Shown here piece after piece: positions 35,862-44,778 of a stretch of DNA of 64,000 nt. The DNA is taken from NCBI RefSeq assembly GCF_014831675.1, contig NZ_VJXY01000014.1:106870-170869 (forward strand). The letters are read 5' to 3'. Numbering within the stretch: the stretch's first letter is position 1; every line of letters begins with the position of its first letter. The translations under genes were made by a program, and so were the position numbers. The notes beneath the pieces were generated by a model that was not told the DNA's origin, made no database searches, and was given only the letters and a program-made list of their open reading frames with translations. This DNA is from Komarekiella delphini-convector SJRDD-AB1. Lineage in GTDB: Bacteria > Cyanobacteriota > Cyanobacteriia > Cyanobacteriales > Nostocaceae.

Positions 35862-36938
35862 TCATTTTGAATTTTGAATTTCTAAAGGCTGTGGTTTAAT
35901 GCGATTGAGCTGGGAGAGAAAATATTGTGTTACTAGGGTAGGTTGTTCAGCTTGCATGAGCGATCGCACTACCGCCACACGTTCTGCTCCTGCATCAATC
36001 ACATCATTGATATTATTCGCATCTATTCCGCCAATGGCAAACCAGGGAATTGAGCAATTTTTGGCGGCATAGCTGACGTACTCTAAGCCTGCTGCTGCTT
36101 TACCTACTTTCGTGGGAGTTTCATAAACTGGCCCCACGCCAATATAATCTGCACCTTCCGCAATTGCCCCTTGCATTTCATCTGGATTTGTGGTAGAGCG
36201 ACCTATCAAGCGTTGTGAACCGAGTAATTGCCGGGCCATGGCAATAGGCATATCTTGCTGTCCCAGATGCACCCCATCTGCATCTACCGCCAAAGCTAGA
36301 TCCACGCGGTCATTGATGATGAATAGAGCACCGTAGGTGTGACATAACTGCCGCAGCTTCTTAGCTTGTTCTAGACGAAAGGAATCATCGGCGGTTTTGT
36401 CGCGATACTGTAGGAGCGTTAATCCACCTTTGAGTGCAGCCTCAACGGTTCCTAACAAGGTTTCACTAGGAGAAGTAACAAGATATAGACGCGATCGCCA
36501 CAACAGTTGATGCCGTTGATAACCCATCAAACTACTTTCTAGAGCATAAACCTGATAGCGCATCTGCTTACAAGCTTTAGACATATTTGGGTGATAAAGC
36601 TTGCCATATTCTTCCAAAACCCGCAGTGCTTCTTCTGTGCGGCAAAAATTCGCCTGCAACAAAGATTTGATGCTGGCCCGTTTTTCTTCTTGAGGATGGG
36701 TTAATTCAGTCCCAGGATCACCTGGTGTATCTCGCGCCGCCCGCAATTCAGATGTATGCCATTTAGCTATCTCTTGCCGCAGGTGCTTGCATTCAAGGGT
36801 CAACTGTGCGTCATTCAACCCAAAACGACACCATTCTTCGATAATTCGCAAACCCTCACGAGCGCGGTCTAAATTGGCGTCTAAAATGCGGTGAACAACT
36901 TGCTGTATTTGCTCTTTTTGGCTGTATGGCTCGACCAT
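35862..36938 (-). CDS. thiE: Thiamine-phosphate synthase (cyanobacterial long form)
   Basis: ThiE joins the hydroxymethylpyrimidine and thiazole units to give thiamine phosphate. This is the long cyanobacterial form. Residues about 1-130 are an all-helical extension of unknown role (VVHRILDANLDRAREGLRIIEEWCRFGL, FCRTEEALRVLEEYGKL). The TIM-barrel ThiE domain covers about 150-340: LTLLQYRDKTADD, LFIINDRVDLALAVDADGVHLGQQDMP, IGRSTTNPDEMQGAIAEGADYIGVGPVYETPTK and WFAIGGID. All pyrophosphate- and Mg-binding segments are visible. ATG 36938 is preferred; GTG 37004 and ATG 36986 are in frame upstream. thiS follows. I see no TPP riboswitch upstream; the 5' region instead carries GGGGATTG-type repeats. 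Confidence 0.95.
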   Translation of the reverse strand: MVEPYSQKEQIQQVVHRILDANLDRAREGLRIIEEWCRFGLNDAQLTLECKHLRQEIAKWHTSELRAARDTPGDPGTELTHPQEEKRASIKSLLQANFCRTEEALRVLEEYGKLYHPNMSKACKQMRYQVYALESSLMGYQRHQLLWRSRLYLVTSPSETLLGTVEAALKGGLTLLQYRDKTADDSFRLEQAKKLRQLCHTYGALFIINDRVDLALAVDADGVHLGQQDMPIAMARQLLGSQRLIGRSTTNPDEMQGAIAEGADYIGVGPVYETPTKVGKAAAGLEYVSYAAKNCSIPWFAIGGIDANNINDVIDAGAERVAVVRSLMQAEQPTLVTQYFLSQLNRIKPQPLEIQNSK

Positions 36939-37232
36939 TACAACAACCCCATTAGTGCTTTCATCGAAACAGCCAGCCTCTTTCATATTTGTACTGTTTT
37001 TCACATTGGTGATTGTTTACAAGGGATTGAGGATTGGGGATTGGGTATTGGGGATTGATTAATTTATTCACCTTGTACCCAGTCAACAGTCAACAGTCAA
37101 CAGTCCCCAGTTCCTTCGTTTATTACTCTGTATTAAAAATCCCCAATTGGTCAATATGTGAGTAATATTATCGACATATTAGTGTTTGAGAGTATAAGAA
37201 TTTATTGTTACTTATAAGGAGTTGCGTTAAAG

Positions 37233-39140
37233 ATGATACCCCCTGTTGAAGTTTCTCAGTACCGTGAAGAAGATATCTCGAAAGCATTGCTGACGTTTCT
37301 GGAATCAGCAATGCTTTCAATTTTTCGTCTTTCAGTATTATCTTTGACCGTAAGCATGGGAGTAGTAAGTATGGCGTTCCTAAGCGTAAAACCTAATAGC
37401 GCCATTGCTCAGATCCCATCTGCACCAGATTCGATCCCACCAGGTGAGAAAACAATTTCTCAGGTTAACGTGCTGTTTGTCAACCCAAGTGTCGGAGATG
37501 ACAGTGCAGGCAATGGCGGTGATGTCTCTCGACAAGCCACTACGCGTCTACGCGCTCCTTTGAAAACGATCGCCCAAGCACTGCGATTAGCTAATGCCAA
37601 TACTGTAATTATGCTCTCCACTGGCACTTACAGTGTTGAGACTGGAGAGGTATTTCCCTTAATACTAAAATCGGGGGTTTCCATTCAAGGTGATCCTGGC
37701 AATAAAGGCAAGGATATTATCATCCAGGGAGGCGGTGCATACCTCAGTCGCAGTTTTGGCGGTCAAAACGTCACAATTGTTGGAGCAAACCAAGCCTTGC
37801 TCACTGGGGTAACGGTGACGAATTCCAATCCCCGTGGTTATGGTTTGTGGATTGAATCCAGCAATCCAGTAATTGCGGAAAATACCTTTACTGGCAGCAC
37901 TCAAGATGGAATTTCTGTCAATGGTAACGCTGCACCGACCATTAGCAAGAATTACTTTTATCTAAATGGAGCAAATGGGATCACAATTAGTGGAAGTTCT
38001 CGTGCCGAGGTACGGGAAAATCTCTTGCAAAAAACAGGCTTTGGGATCAATATTGCCCAAAATGCTGCTCCTGTAGTGATAGGCAATCAAATTCAAGACA
38101 ATAGATCAGGAATTTTAGTCCAGGCAAATGCCCGCCCAATTTTGCGGAATAATTTTATTCAAAATAGTAAAGAAGATGGTGTAGTAGCGATCGCTCAAGC
38201 AATGCCAGATTTAGGCAACGCCTCCGAACCAGGAGGTAATGAGTTTCGCGATAATGCTCGTTACGACATCAACGCCAGCGCTGCCAAGCAGGTGATTTCT
38301 GCCTTTGGCAATAACTTTACTGGCGATAAGATTGCTGGCAATGTAGATATTAAAGGCATCACAGCACCCATTGCCCAGAATCAACCTACCCCCGTCTCTA
38401 ATAATGTGGTGCGAGAGATACCAGCAAATGGAGAAGTTTCCTTCTCGGCTCCCGGAGTCTCTGAAAGGCAAACAATACCATCACCTAGCAACAGCTCCCA
38501 AAATAACGGCGCTGCACAATTAAACAGTCAGCTGTTGCCACTTTTGCCAGCCAATGCACCAATTTCCGTGCCCAAATCGAATCAACAGCCATCTACCTCA
38601 AGAGTTGCTGGATTTCCTATTCCTAGCAGCTTGGTAGGTAGACAAATACCGAAAGCCACTCAAGTTGTTCCAACAAACATCACTCCCAAACCCGCAAATT
38701 TGCCTGATGTACCGCAGTTGAATTATGTGCAGATTGATCCCAAGACGATTGAGTTTACTGCACCTCAGCCCCCATCTGAGCTAGCATCACAAGTACCAAA
38801 ACCAAGGGAGCAGCCGTTACCAACGCTAGAAGCTGCTCCTGTTGGCAACACTCGCAATCTGCAAAAAATGCCAGTACCCGAAACTACAACTGTTGCCTAT
38901 GGTGGGGATTTGTCGCCTGCTGCTACACAGTTTGGTGCTCGTTACCGGGTGATGGTGCAGCTAGCAACTGATAACGAGCGCGATTTAGTGCGCTCGCTTG
39001 CCCCAGGTGCGTTTTCTACAATCTGGCAAGGTCGAAGAGTCATGCAAGCGGGTGTCTTTAGCAGCGAATATAACGCCCAGGAAATGGTCAGAACACTCAA
39101 TGACAAAGGTTTAAGAGCTATTCTTGAACCTTTGAATTGA
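37233..39140 (+). CDS. DUF1565 beta-helix protein with a C-terminal SPOR-like domain
   Basis: A 635-residue exported protein. AAGGAG precedes ATG 37233, but an internal ATG at 37311 would start directly at a good signal peptide (MLSIFRLSVLSLTVSMGVVS, cleavage near SAIAQ). Residues about 80-350 are a DUF1565 right-handed beta-helix: FVNPSVGDDSAGNGGD, RAPLKTIAQALRLA, GTYSVETGEVFPLILKSGV, then coils such as NPVIAENTFTGSTQDGISV. A Pro/Ser/Gln-rich linker follows (about 370-560). The last about 70 residues (YRVMVQLATDNERDLVRSLAPG, VMQAGVFSSEYNAQEMV) look like a SPOR domain that would bind denuded peptidoglycan. Likely periplasmic or cell-wall located. It is a relative of 40574-42664, which has SLH repeats instead. 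Confidence 0.85.
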   Translation: MIPPVEVSQYREEDISKALLTFLESAMLSIFRLSVLSLTVSMGVVSMAFLSVKPNSAIAQIPSAPDSIPPGEKTISQVNVLFVNPSVGDDSAGNGGDVSRQATTRLRAPLKTIAQALRLANANTVIMLSTGTYSVETGEVFPLILKSGVSIQGDPGNKGKDIIIQGGGAYLSRSFGGQNVTIVGANQALLTGVTVTNSNPRGYGLWIESSNPVIAENTFTGSTQDGISVNGNAAPTISKNYFYLNGANGITISGSSRAEVRENLLQKTGFGINIAQNAAPVVIGNQIQDNRSGILVQANARPILRNNFIQNSKEDGVVAIAQAMPDLGNASEPGGNEFRDNARYDINASAAKQVISAFGNNFTGDKIAGNVDIKGITAPIAQNQPTPVSNNVVREIPANGEVSFSAPGVSERQTIPSPSNSSQNNGAAQLNSQLLPLLPANAPISVPKSNQQPSTSRVAGFPIPSSLVGRQIPKATQVVPTNITPKPANLPDVPQLNYVQIDPKTIEFTAPQPPSELASQVPKPREQPLPTLEAAPVGNTRNLQKMPVPETTTVAYGGDLSPAATQFGARYRVMVQLATDNERDLVRSLAPGAFSTIWQGRRVMQAGVFSSEYNAQEMVRTLNDKGLRAILEPLN

Positions 39141-39182
39141 AGGGACTGTTGACTGTTGACTTCCCGCCGCTTTCTATGAAAA

Positions 39183-39214
39183 AAACCTTCATCAATTTAA
39201 ATTGATGAAGGTTT
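39183..39214. terminator. Palindromic hairpin, possible bidirectional terminator
   Basis: A self-complementary 32-bp stretch: AAACCTTCATCAATTT followed directly by its reverse complement. It starts 43 bp after the stop of the DUF1565 gene. There is no long T run, so termination is plausible but not certain. Confidence 0.55.
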
Positions 39215-39507
39215 AAACAAGTGGATTTTTGCAGTTATCAATCTAAGCACAGTAGGAACAATGATTGGCAAAAAATGTTAGAAAGAAGCCAGGGGGCAAG
39301 TCCTGGCTAACTAGATCTGAACATAAGATGCCTATAAAACGAATATTATCAGTCGAATATTACAACAACAATAGATAAGAAACAGATATGCAGTATCTAT
39401 AAAAAGTTCGATTTTTAAAGCTAATTACCAGTTGGTATATTTATAATTCGAGCAATAGTATATCTATAGCTTTTGCCAGGTAAGTAACTAAGCGCAAATA
39501 AATTAAA

Positions 39508-39701
39508 GTTTGTAGTGAGTTAGCGCGGTCTTCTCTACGAGACGCTACGCGAAGGGGTTTCCCCCATGAGCGACTAACGATAGCGCAGCGTAAAGCCTGC
39601 GGCATAGCTACGCTTAGAGCGACGTAGGAGCGTCACCCTTCAGGGTAAGGACTTTAGTCCTGATAATCCTTGTTTTGAGCGATTCATCGCTTACTACGAA
39701 C
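39508..39701. mobile_element. 194-bp palindromic element, copy B (GTTYGTAGTGAG ends)
   Basis: Opposite orientation to 22985-23145, with end sequences GTTTGTAGTGAG and CTTACTACGAAC. Shared inner blocks include GCGGTCTTCTCTACGAGACG and GGTAAGGACTTTAGTCCTG. It has about 35 bp of extra GC-rich sequence (TAGCGCAGCGTAAAGCCTGC type). Confidence 0.75.
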
Positions 39702-39703
39702 GT

Positions 39704-40447
39704 TTAAACGAGTGGTTGACGCTGTTCGCCATACATCGCTTTGAGTTTTGATGTGAAAGACTCAGAGCGATCGCTTTTTTCTGGGGTAAATTGCCCTATG
39801 GGAGGATGAATAGCCGCAGGTGGCAGCAGTTTTGTTTTGGTAGGGATTGGTGATGTAGTGGGCGGTGGACTTCCGTCAGAGGTTTGCCTGTGGCTGACAG
39901 CAGACGCTAACTGTCGCGTTGCCAAAGAGGCAAATTCCCTAGAATGAGGGAGTTTTGGGATGTTTTGATTGTCCTTACTTGCTTGCTTTGTTTCGGCTGC
40001 GCCTAACGCTGCTTTTTGTTCTCTAGTTACCAGTTGTATGGATGCAGTATTGCTTTGTTGATAACCTTTACTGACTTTAGCAGGTGGTAATTGAAGATTC
40101 TTCGTCTCAGCGCTAGTGTTTTTGTGGATAGGGGGTAGAGTTGGTGCAGTTGATGCAGTTAGGCTCTCAGGAAATTTGCTACAAATCAGGCGTTCAAATT
40201 CCATATTGAAATGATGAGTAGCTTGTCCTCGTCGTTGCCAAAAGACTAAAATTTGCTGTACGGAAACCGCTTTATAACGACCTTGATACAGCGCTTCAAT
40301 TACTGCAAGATGTAGCCAATAAATTGGGTATTGCGTTTGCCATCGGTTAACTAAATCAACAGCGTTATACCCACCAAGATCAAAACTATAGTGAATTAAT
40401 AAGGCGGTAGCTAAGTCGGCGAAAGTATCTGGAACTGTTTTTAACAT
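39704..40447 (-). CDS. Unknown protein with a conserved-looking N-terminal domain and a disordered tail
   Basis: A 247-residue protein of unrecognised family. Residues about 1-95 look folded and helical, with aromatic-rich blocks LATALLIHYSFDLGGY, NRWQTQYPIYWLHLAVIEAL and YKAVSVQQILVFWQRRGQ. The remaining 150 residues are low-complexity (Pro, Thr, Ser, Gln, Lys) and probably disordered, ending in a short conserved-looking SESFTSKLKAMYGEQRQ. No signal peptide or membrane span. The stop codon lies directly against the end of a mobile element (39508-39701), so the last residues may have been affected by insertion. Convergent with the SPOR-type gene; upstream of the SLH gene but on the same strand with a 126-bp gap. 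Confidence 0.6.
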   Translation of the reverse strand: MLKTVPDTFADLATALLIHYSFDLGGYNAVDLVNRWQTQYPIYWLHLAVIEALYQGRYKAVSVQQILVFWQRRGQATHHFNMEFERLICSKFPESLTASTAPTLPPIHKNTSAETKNLQLPPAKVSKGYQQSNTASIQLVTREQKAALGAAETKQASKDNQNIPKLPHSREFASLATRQLASAVSHRQTSDGSPPPTTSPIPTKTKLLPPAAIHPPIGQFTPEKSDRSESFTSKLKAMYGEQRQPLV

Positions 40448-40573
40448 GGGCTATTAGCTTCAGGCAATAGGTATAAGTTTTCGACCCATCGCATATAGCC
40501 TAACGTGCTTTTAACTACATGGAAAATTTCCAAGAGTTGCCAGGTTGATAGGCAGTGTTTCCCATTCTACTTG

Positions 40574-42664
40574 TCAACTGCTGGAATGCAACACTATATA
40601 GGGGGAGTTAATCGCGGGTGTTCGCTGGATAGCAACTAATGCTTGATAAATCATTGCTGCAACTTCAGCACGTGTTGCGGGACGGGAAGGTTCAAGCAGC
40701 TTGGGGTCTGGGTAATTGACGATGATTCTTTGTTGTGTCGCGGTAGCAACGGCTGTCTGGGCGTATTCAGGAATAGCCTGACGATCGCTGTAAACTTTTA
40801 AGGCATTGTTATCAGTTGTTGATAATCCCAATCCATTAACTAGGGAGACAATTACCTGTAATCGTTGCACATTTTGGTCAGGGCGGAAGGTGCGATCGCT
40901 AAATCCACTGACAAAGCCACCACTAGCAGCGATTTGTAGGGCTTTATACGCCCAAAAGTTCTGAGGTACGTCCGTAAAATCGGGTGCTGGGCGTTTGGGA
41001 GTAGGGTTAAAGGCTACCGCTACTAAAGCCGCATACTGGGCGCGGGTCATGGGTTTATCTGGCTGGTAACTACCATCGGCAAAACCATGAGTTAAATCCA
41101 TACTCACTAATGCGCGAATGAATACTTCTGCCCAGTGTCCCACAATGTCTGTAAAAGAAGGTGTATCTACCTGGGGATTGACAATATAAGGAGATGTGAT
41201 AGAATTTTCTTTGCCACTGGCGACTAATGCTTGGTAAATTAATGCCGCCACTTCCGCACGAGTGATATCCCGCAGTGGTTCGAGCTGTTCTGTTTGGGGA
41301 TAATTCACCACTAATAGTTTTTGGGTGGCAACGGCTAGAGAATTAGTGGCATAACTGGGAATTTGAGCGCGATCGCGATATACAGTTAACACATTCGGAT
41401 TCCCTCCGCTCAGCTTTAACCCATTCACAACAGATACTATTGCTTGTATTTTTGTCAAATTTTGCTCTGGTCGAAACGACCCATCGGGAAAGCCGCTGAT
41501 AAAGCCCATATTCGCAGCACTCAAGATTACTGAAGCTGCCCAATAGTCTGGTTTAATATCTGTAAAATTACGCTTATTATTACTTGCAGGTAACTGAAAA
41601 ACCTTAGAAACAAGAGCTGCATACTGAGCGCGGGTAATTGGAGCATTTGGCAGAAAAGTTCCGTTAGGAAAGCCCTTAATCAAACCTTTGCTAACCAATG
41701 CTTCGACAAAAGCCGCCGCCCAATGCCCATCTAAATCAGAGAAACTAGTGCTAACTCCCACTTGACTTGGGGTATCTGCTGTAGTAGCGATAAATTCTAC
41801 CAGCCCTTTAACTTGAGTAGGATTCAACTGATTGCCAACGGAAACCAACTTTTGTGATGTCGCATTTTGTAAATCAAATTCGCCACTTTCACGAAAGATA
41901 TTATTTGCGGGATCTTGGGCGCTACCTAAATCGGGGACTGCATTGCCATTGACCAACAAACCACCTTGGGTATTTTTGGCAATGAGATTCTGACGTAATA
42001 CAGGACGGGCGTCTCGTGAAAGCGCGATCGCCGTGCGATTTTCTGATAATTTATTATTTGCAATCAAAGGAGCGGCAAAGTCACTAACTGCGATGCCCAA
42101 AGGATTTTTTTGAAATACGTTTCGTAGTACTTCCCCCTTGCTATTCCGTGCCATGAACAACCCGCTGGCCAGGTTTTGCACAAACACGTTATCAATAATT
42201 GCGGGTTTAGCATTGCCAGTTGTAAAAACCCCTTCTCGCCCACAGTTGATCAAAGTATTGTTAGCCAGAGTCGGCGCAGCCGATTCAATCCAGACACCAG
42301 TCCCTTTTGCTATGGCATTTGTAACCGTTACACCCAAGAGACTGGCATTACCTAGTAAAAGTAGCGTGATATTTTGCGTACCAAAACTGGGACTTTGATA
42401 CTCACCACTCCCAGAAATTATAATTCCTGTACCTTTGTTAGCTTCATTACCCACCACCGTCACCCCCGCCGGGATGACCAGTGGAAAAACTTCGCCTGTA
42501 GTGGCTTTGTAAATTCCCGATGCCAGCTGAATGATTGCAGGTGCTTTGGTTGCTTTTAAGGCACGGGTGAGACTTTTAAACGGACTCAACCGTGAACCAG
42601 CATTATCATCATTCCCCGTAACGAGGTTGACATAGATTGTTGCAACGAGGGTAGAGTTCACCAT
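40574..42664 (-). CDS. DUF1565 beta-helix protein with six SLH repeats
   Basis: A 696-residue protein. Residues about 1-290 form a DUF1565 beta-helix closely resembling that of 37233-39140 (YVNLVTGNDDNAGSRLSPFKSL, IIISGSGEYQSPSFGTQNITL). Residues about 303-690 hold six SLH repeats in two sets of three. Each set opens FTDI/FSDLDGHWA, with FITGFPDGSF-like and ITRAQYAALV motifs, and the third repeat has the NYP(Q/D)-x-LEP form. SLH repeats bind cell-wall polymer or S-layer and appear in cyanobacterial porins. Oddly, no signal peptide is visible: MVNSTLVATIYVN starts straight into the fold, and an in-frame stop lies eight codons upstream. Export therefore needs explanation. Confidence 0.85.
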   Translation of the reverse strand: MVNSTLVATIYVNLVTGNDDNAGSRLSPFKSLTRALKATKAPAIIQLASGIYKATTGEVFPLVIPAGVTVVGNEANKGTGIIISGSGEYQSPSFGTQNITLLLLGNASLLGVTVTNAIAKGTGVWIESAAPTLANNTLINCGREGVFTTGNAKPAIIDNVFVQNLASGLFMARNSKGEVLRNVFQKNPLGIAVSDFAAPLIANNKLSENRTAIALSRDARPVLRQNLIAKNTQGGLLVNGNAVPDLGSAQDPANNIFRESGEFDLQNATSQKLVSVGNQLNPTQVKGLVEFIATTADTPSQVGVSTSFSDLDGHWAAAFVEALVSKGLIKGFPNGTFLPNAPITRAQYAALVSKVFQLPASNNKRNFTDIKPDYWAASVILSAANMGFISGFPDGSFRPEQNLTKIQAIVSVVNGLKLSGGNPNVLTVYRDRAQIPSYATNSLAVATQKLLVVNYPQTEQLEPLRDITRAEVAALIYQALVASGKENSITSPYIVNPQVDTPSFTDIVGHWAEVFIRALVSMDLTHGFADGSYQPDKPMTRAQYAALVAVAFNPTPKRPAPDFTDVPQNFWAYKALQIAASGGFVSGFSDRTFRPDQNVQRLQVIVSLVNGLGLSTTDNNALKVYSDRQAIPEYAQTAVATATQQRIIVNYPDPKLLEPSRPATRAEVAAMIYQALVAIQRTPAINSPYIVLHSSS

Positions 42665-42964
42665 TAATAATTGTGAGTCAAATGTTTAAATTGTGACATT
42701 CATAAATGACACTACTTATAACAAACTTTTTCCAAGTAGTATCTCTGTGTATAGAAAATATATCCGCCTGATATTATCTTGTAGGCAGCTGATATGTACA
42801 CATCAGTTATAGACGCTCACGCAACGTTCTGAGTTCATTTCTAAGTTTTAAGTTTTTAGCTTGGCATTAATAGCCTGAGTTTTTGCGTAGGCGTAGCCCG
42901 TCGTAGACATCGTCTAGTTCACTTTGGGAATACTGAACTTAGATCATCCAAAGGAGTATTGAAA

Positions 42965-43456
42965 ATGTCAGAAAATCGCATCAGTGCGAATCTTTCCCAA
43001 ACAGATCGGTTACAAATAATGCAAGTAATCACTACTATTCGCGAAAAATTACCGTTTTTGATAGATTTGACCGCAGAGGAGCGTAAATCTTTGCCTAAAC
43101 TAGGTGACAAAAGTCGAGCCTTTGTTAGTAAAGCATTGGAAGTAGCAACCCAAAACCCAGATTTTTTACCTCGGTCGTTTGATTTAGATGAAATGCGCCG
43201 GGATATAGAATTATTCGATGCATTATATCCAGTACTTTTATCTTTAACCCAACTGCAAGAACTGGTAGATGATACTTTTATTGCAGCTGGTAGTGAAGCT
43301 TATACAGCAGCTTTAGCAGTTTACAACTATGCCAAAGCGAATGGTAACGTATCAGGCTTAGATGCAGTAATTGATGATATGGGGCGCAGATTTAGCCGTA
43401 GAAATCGGAAAACTCAACCGCCAACAAACCCGTCAGCTACAAACTTAACTCAGTGA
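42965..43456 (+). CDS. Conserved-looking helical protein of unknown function
   Basis: A 163-residue soluble protein from ATG 42965, supported by AAGGAG eight bases upstream. I do not recognise a named family. It is predicted mostly helical: TDRLQIMQVITTIREKLPFLIDL, SRAFVSKALEVATQNPDFLP, FDLDEMRRDIELFDALYPVLLSLTQLQELVDDTFIAAGSEAYTAA. The C-terminal about 25 residues are basic and Asn/Thr/Pro-rich (RRFSRRNRKTQPP). Divergent from the SLH gene, with a 300-bp gap containing GTAGGCGTAGCCCGTCGTAGAC repeat fragments. A 21-bp tandem array follows its stop. Confidence 0.65.
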   Translation: MSENRISANLSQTDRLQIMQVITTIREKLPFLIDLTAEERKSLPKLGDKSRAFVSKALEVATQNPDFLPRSFDLDEMRRDIELFDALYPVLLSLTQLQELVDDTFIAAGSEAYTAALAVYNYAKANGNVSGLDAVIDDMGRRFSRRNRKTQPPTNPSATNLTQ

Positions 43457-43522
43457 TTCAACTATAAAAAGTAAAACTTTTAGCTTAGAACCTCGGAGTT
43501 TGAGCATAAATCTCGAACTTCC

Positions 43523-43711
43523 GAGTTCCGAGCACGAACTTTCGAGTTCTGAGCACGAACTTTCGAGTTCTGAACACCAACTTTTGAGTTCCGAGCACCA
43601 ACTTTTGAGTTCCGAGCACCAACTTTTGAGTTCCGAGCACCAGCTTTTGAGTTCCGAACACCAACTTCCGAGTTCCGAGCACCAACTTCCGAGTTCCGAG
43701 CACCAACTAGT
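43523..43711. repeat. Nine tandem copies of a 21-bp unit
   Basis: The unit GAGTTCCGAGCACCAACTTT(T) recurs at 43523, 43544, 43565, 43586, 43607, 43628, 43649, 43670 and 43691 with few changes. Each unit can be read as three heptamers (GAGTTCC, GAGCACC, AACTTTT), linking it to the STRR class. Both strands are open across it, but no credible protein was recognised. Confidence 0.9.
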
Positions 43712-43887
43712 AAATTTTAAGTCGCGACAGCGTAACGCACCGCCATATAAAACGGTGCGTTAAGCGCTTGGATCATATTTTTCGGAACAAATTAGCTCAA
43801 AATATGCGCCTAACACACCCTAAAACTCCTGCTCTCCTACCTCCTACCTCCTGTCTTCTCCCTCCTCCCTCCGCGCTTCAGCACTCC

Positions 43888-44616
43888 TCATTTAGAAATC
43901 CCTAATTTTTTCCCAAAACGCCGCCGCATACCCATACCTAACCCAAACACCGCAAGTAAACCCACGAGAGTCCCTGGTTCAGGAACTCGCTCTATGGTGG
44001 CATTTCTCACCTCTAGGGCTGATGTAGCCACATAATCATCTATATCCACCACCCCAAAGGCTAAAGTGTAAATTCCCGGCTGACTGAAAGCGTAAGAATT
44101 AATTCCCGTTTCCTGAATAAAGGGACTAGAAGCTTGGGTTGCATCAGTGAAGTCAGCCAACTTAATCAGCGTGTTATCCACCAAGAAAAAGGCATAATCT
44201 TGGTAGCTAGTTTCATTCGTGCGAAAGTTCCAATCGAAGCGCAAGACATCACCAGCCGCAACACTCACTGTATTTTTGATGGCAGACCCCTCTAATGCAT
44301 CGCCCTCAATATCCAGAGCTTCCGGGACTAAGCCGAGAAAGTCTTGCAAGTCTGGCAAAGGGTTGGCCAGACCTGCGGGATTACCGGAGTAGTTGAAAGT
44401 TGCATCGGGTTGAGGGAAGTCATCATCTAGTAAAGCGTTATTAGATAGATTAGCCTGACCTAAAGCCGGGGTATTTATATCACCAAATTGCTGCCAATTA
44501 CTAAAGTCCAACTGGATAGCATCAGCGGGGGTTGTGCTGATTGGTATCCCAAAGCTAGCAAGGCTCAAAAGACTTAGCTTGAAAGTTGAATGTTTGATGA
44601 ATGTGGAAAGTTTCAT
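43888..44616 (-). CDS. PEP-CTERM-anchored exported protein
   Basis: A 242-residue secreted protein from ATG 44616 (AGGAA lies just upstream; an earlier in-frame start at 44724 is not family-like). It has a signal peptide with a hydrophobic core (LSLLSLASFGIPIS, cleavage near TPADA). The mature domain is beta-rich and carries LDFSNWQQFGDINTP, LRFDWNFRTNETSYQDYAFFLVDN and YTLAFGVVDIDDYVATSALEV. The last 30 residues form the PEP-CTERM sorting tag: VPEPGTLVGLLAVFGLGMGM followed by RRRFGKK. EpsH-type exosortase would process it for surface display. It is downstream of the CARDB gene on the same strand, separated by a palindrome. Confidence 0.92.
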   Translation of the reverse strand: MKLSTFIKHSTFKLSLLSLASFGIPISTTPADAIQLDFSNWQQFGDINTPALGQANLSNNALLDDDFPQPDATFNYSGNPAGLANPLPDLQDFLGLVPEALDIEGDALEGSAIKNTVSVAAGDVLRFDWNFRTNETSYQDYAFFLVDNTLIKLADFTDATQASSPFIQETGINSYAFSQPGIYTLAFGVVDIDDYVATSALEVRNATIERVPEPGTLVGLLAVFGLGMGMRRRFGKKLGISK

Positions 44617-44704
44617 GAGATTCCTGTTTTCTATGGGTGTACATTTGGCAAAGAAATGAAACGGAATGTGATCCGCTGATGCCAATTTCTTTAGAAACCT
44701 TGCA

Positions 44705-44733
44705 GTAGAGACGTTGCATTGCAACGTCTCTAC
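44705..44733. repeat. 29-bp perfect palindrome, copy 1
   Basis: GTAGAGACGTTGCA, one T, then its exact reverse complement. It sits 46 bp past the stop of the leftward CARDB gene. A 25-bp version lies at 47928-47952, just past the stop of the next leftward gene. It is a common cyanobacterial dispersed palindrome type and could help end transcripts, but no T run follows. Confidence 0.85.
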
Positions 44734-44778
44734 AATGGTCTTGGTCTCAGCGACAGTATTTGCTGTTGCAACTACAAC

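Larger units (their letters stand above)
39141..39703. other. 560-bp spacer with a palindrome and a mobile-element copy
   Basis: It holds a perfect palindrome (39183-39214) just after the beta-helix gene and an inverted-repeat element (39508-39701) that abuts the stop codon of the next leftward gene. No gene seen. Confidence 0.5.

Noticed and set aside
35775-37232. TPP riboswitch upstream of thiE or between thiE and thiS
   Set aside because: No CUGAGA-type core or paired arms were recognised in either gap.
43523-43711. Regular repeats suggesting a CRISPR array
   Set aside because: Units are contiguous 21-mers without unique spacers, and no cas gene is present. It is a tandem repeat.
43500-43763. 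Open frames on both strands across the 21-bp repeats
   Set aside because: They are open only because the unit is a multiple of three; there is no ribosome site, folded domain or non-repeat coding signal.
44705-44733. Rho-independent terminator
   Set aside because: The stem is perfect but no T run follows on either strand, so it is listed as a palindromic repeat.
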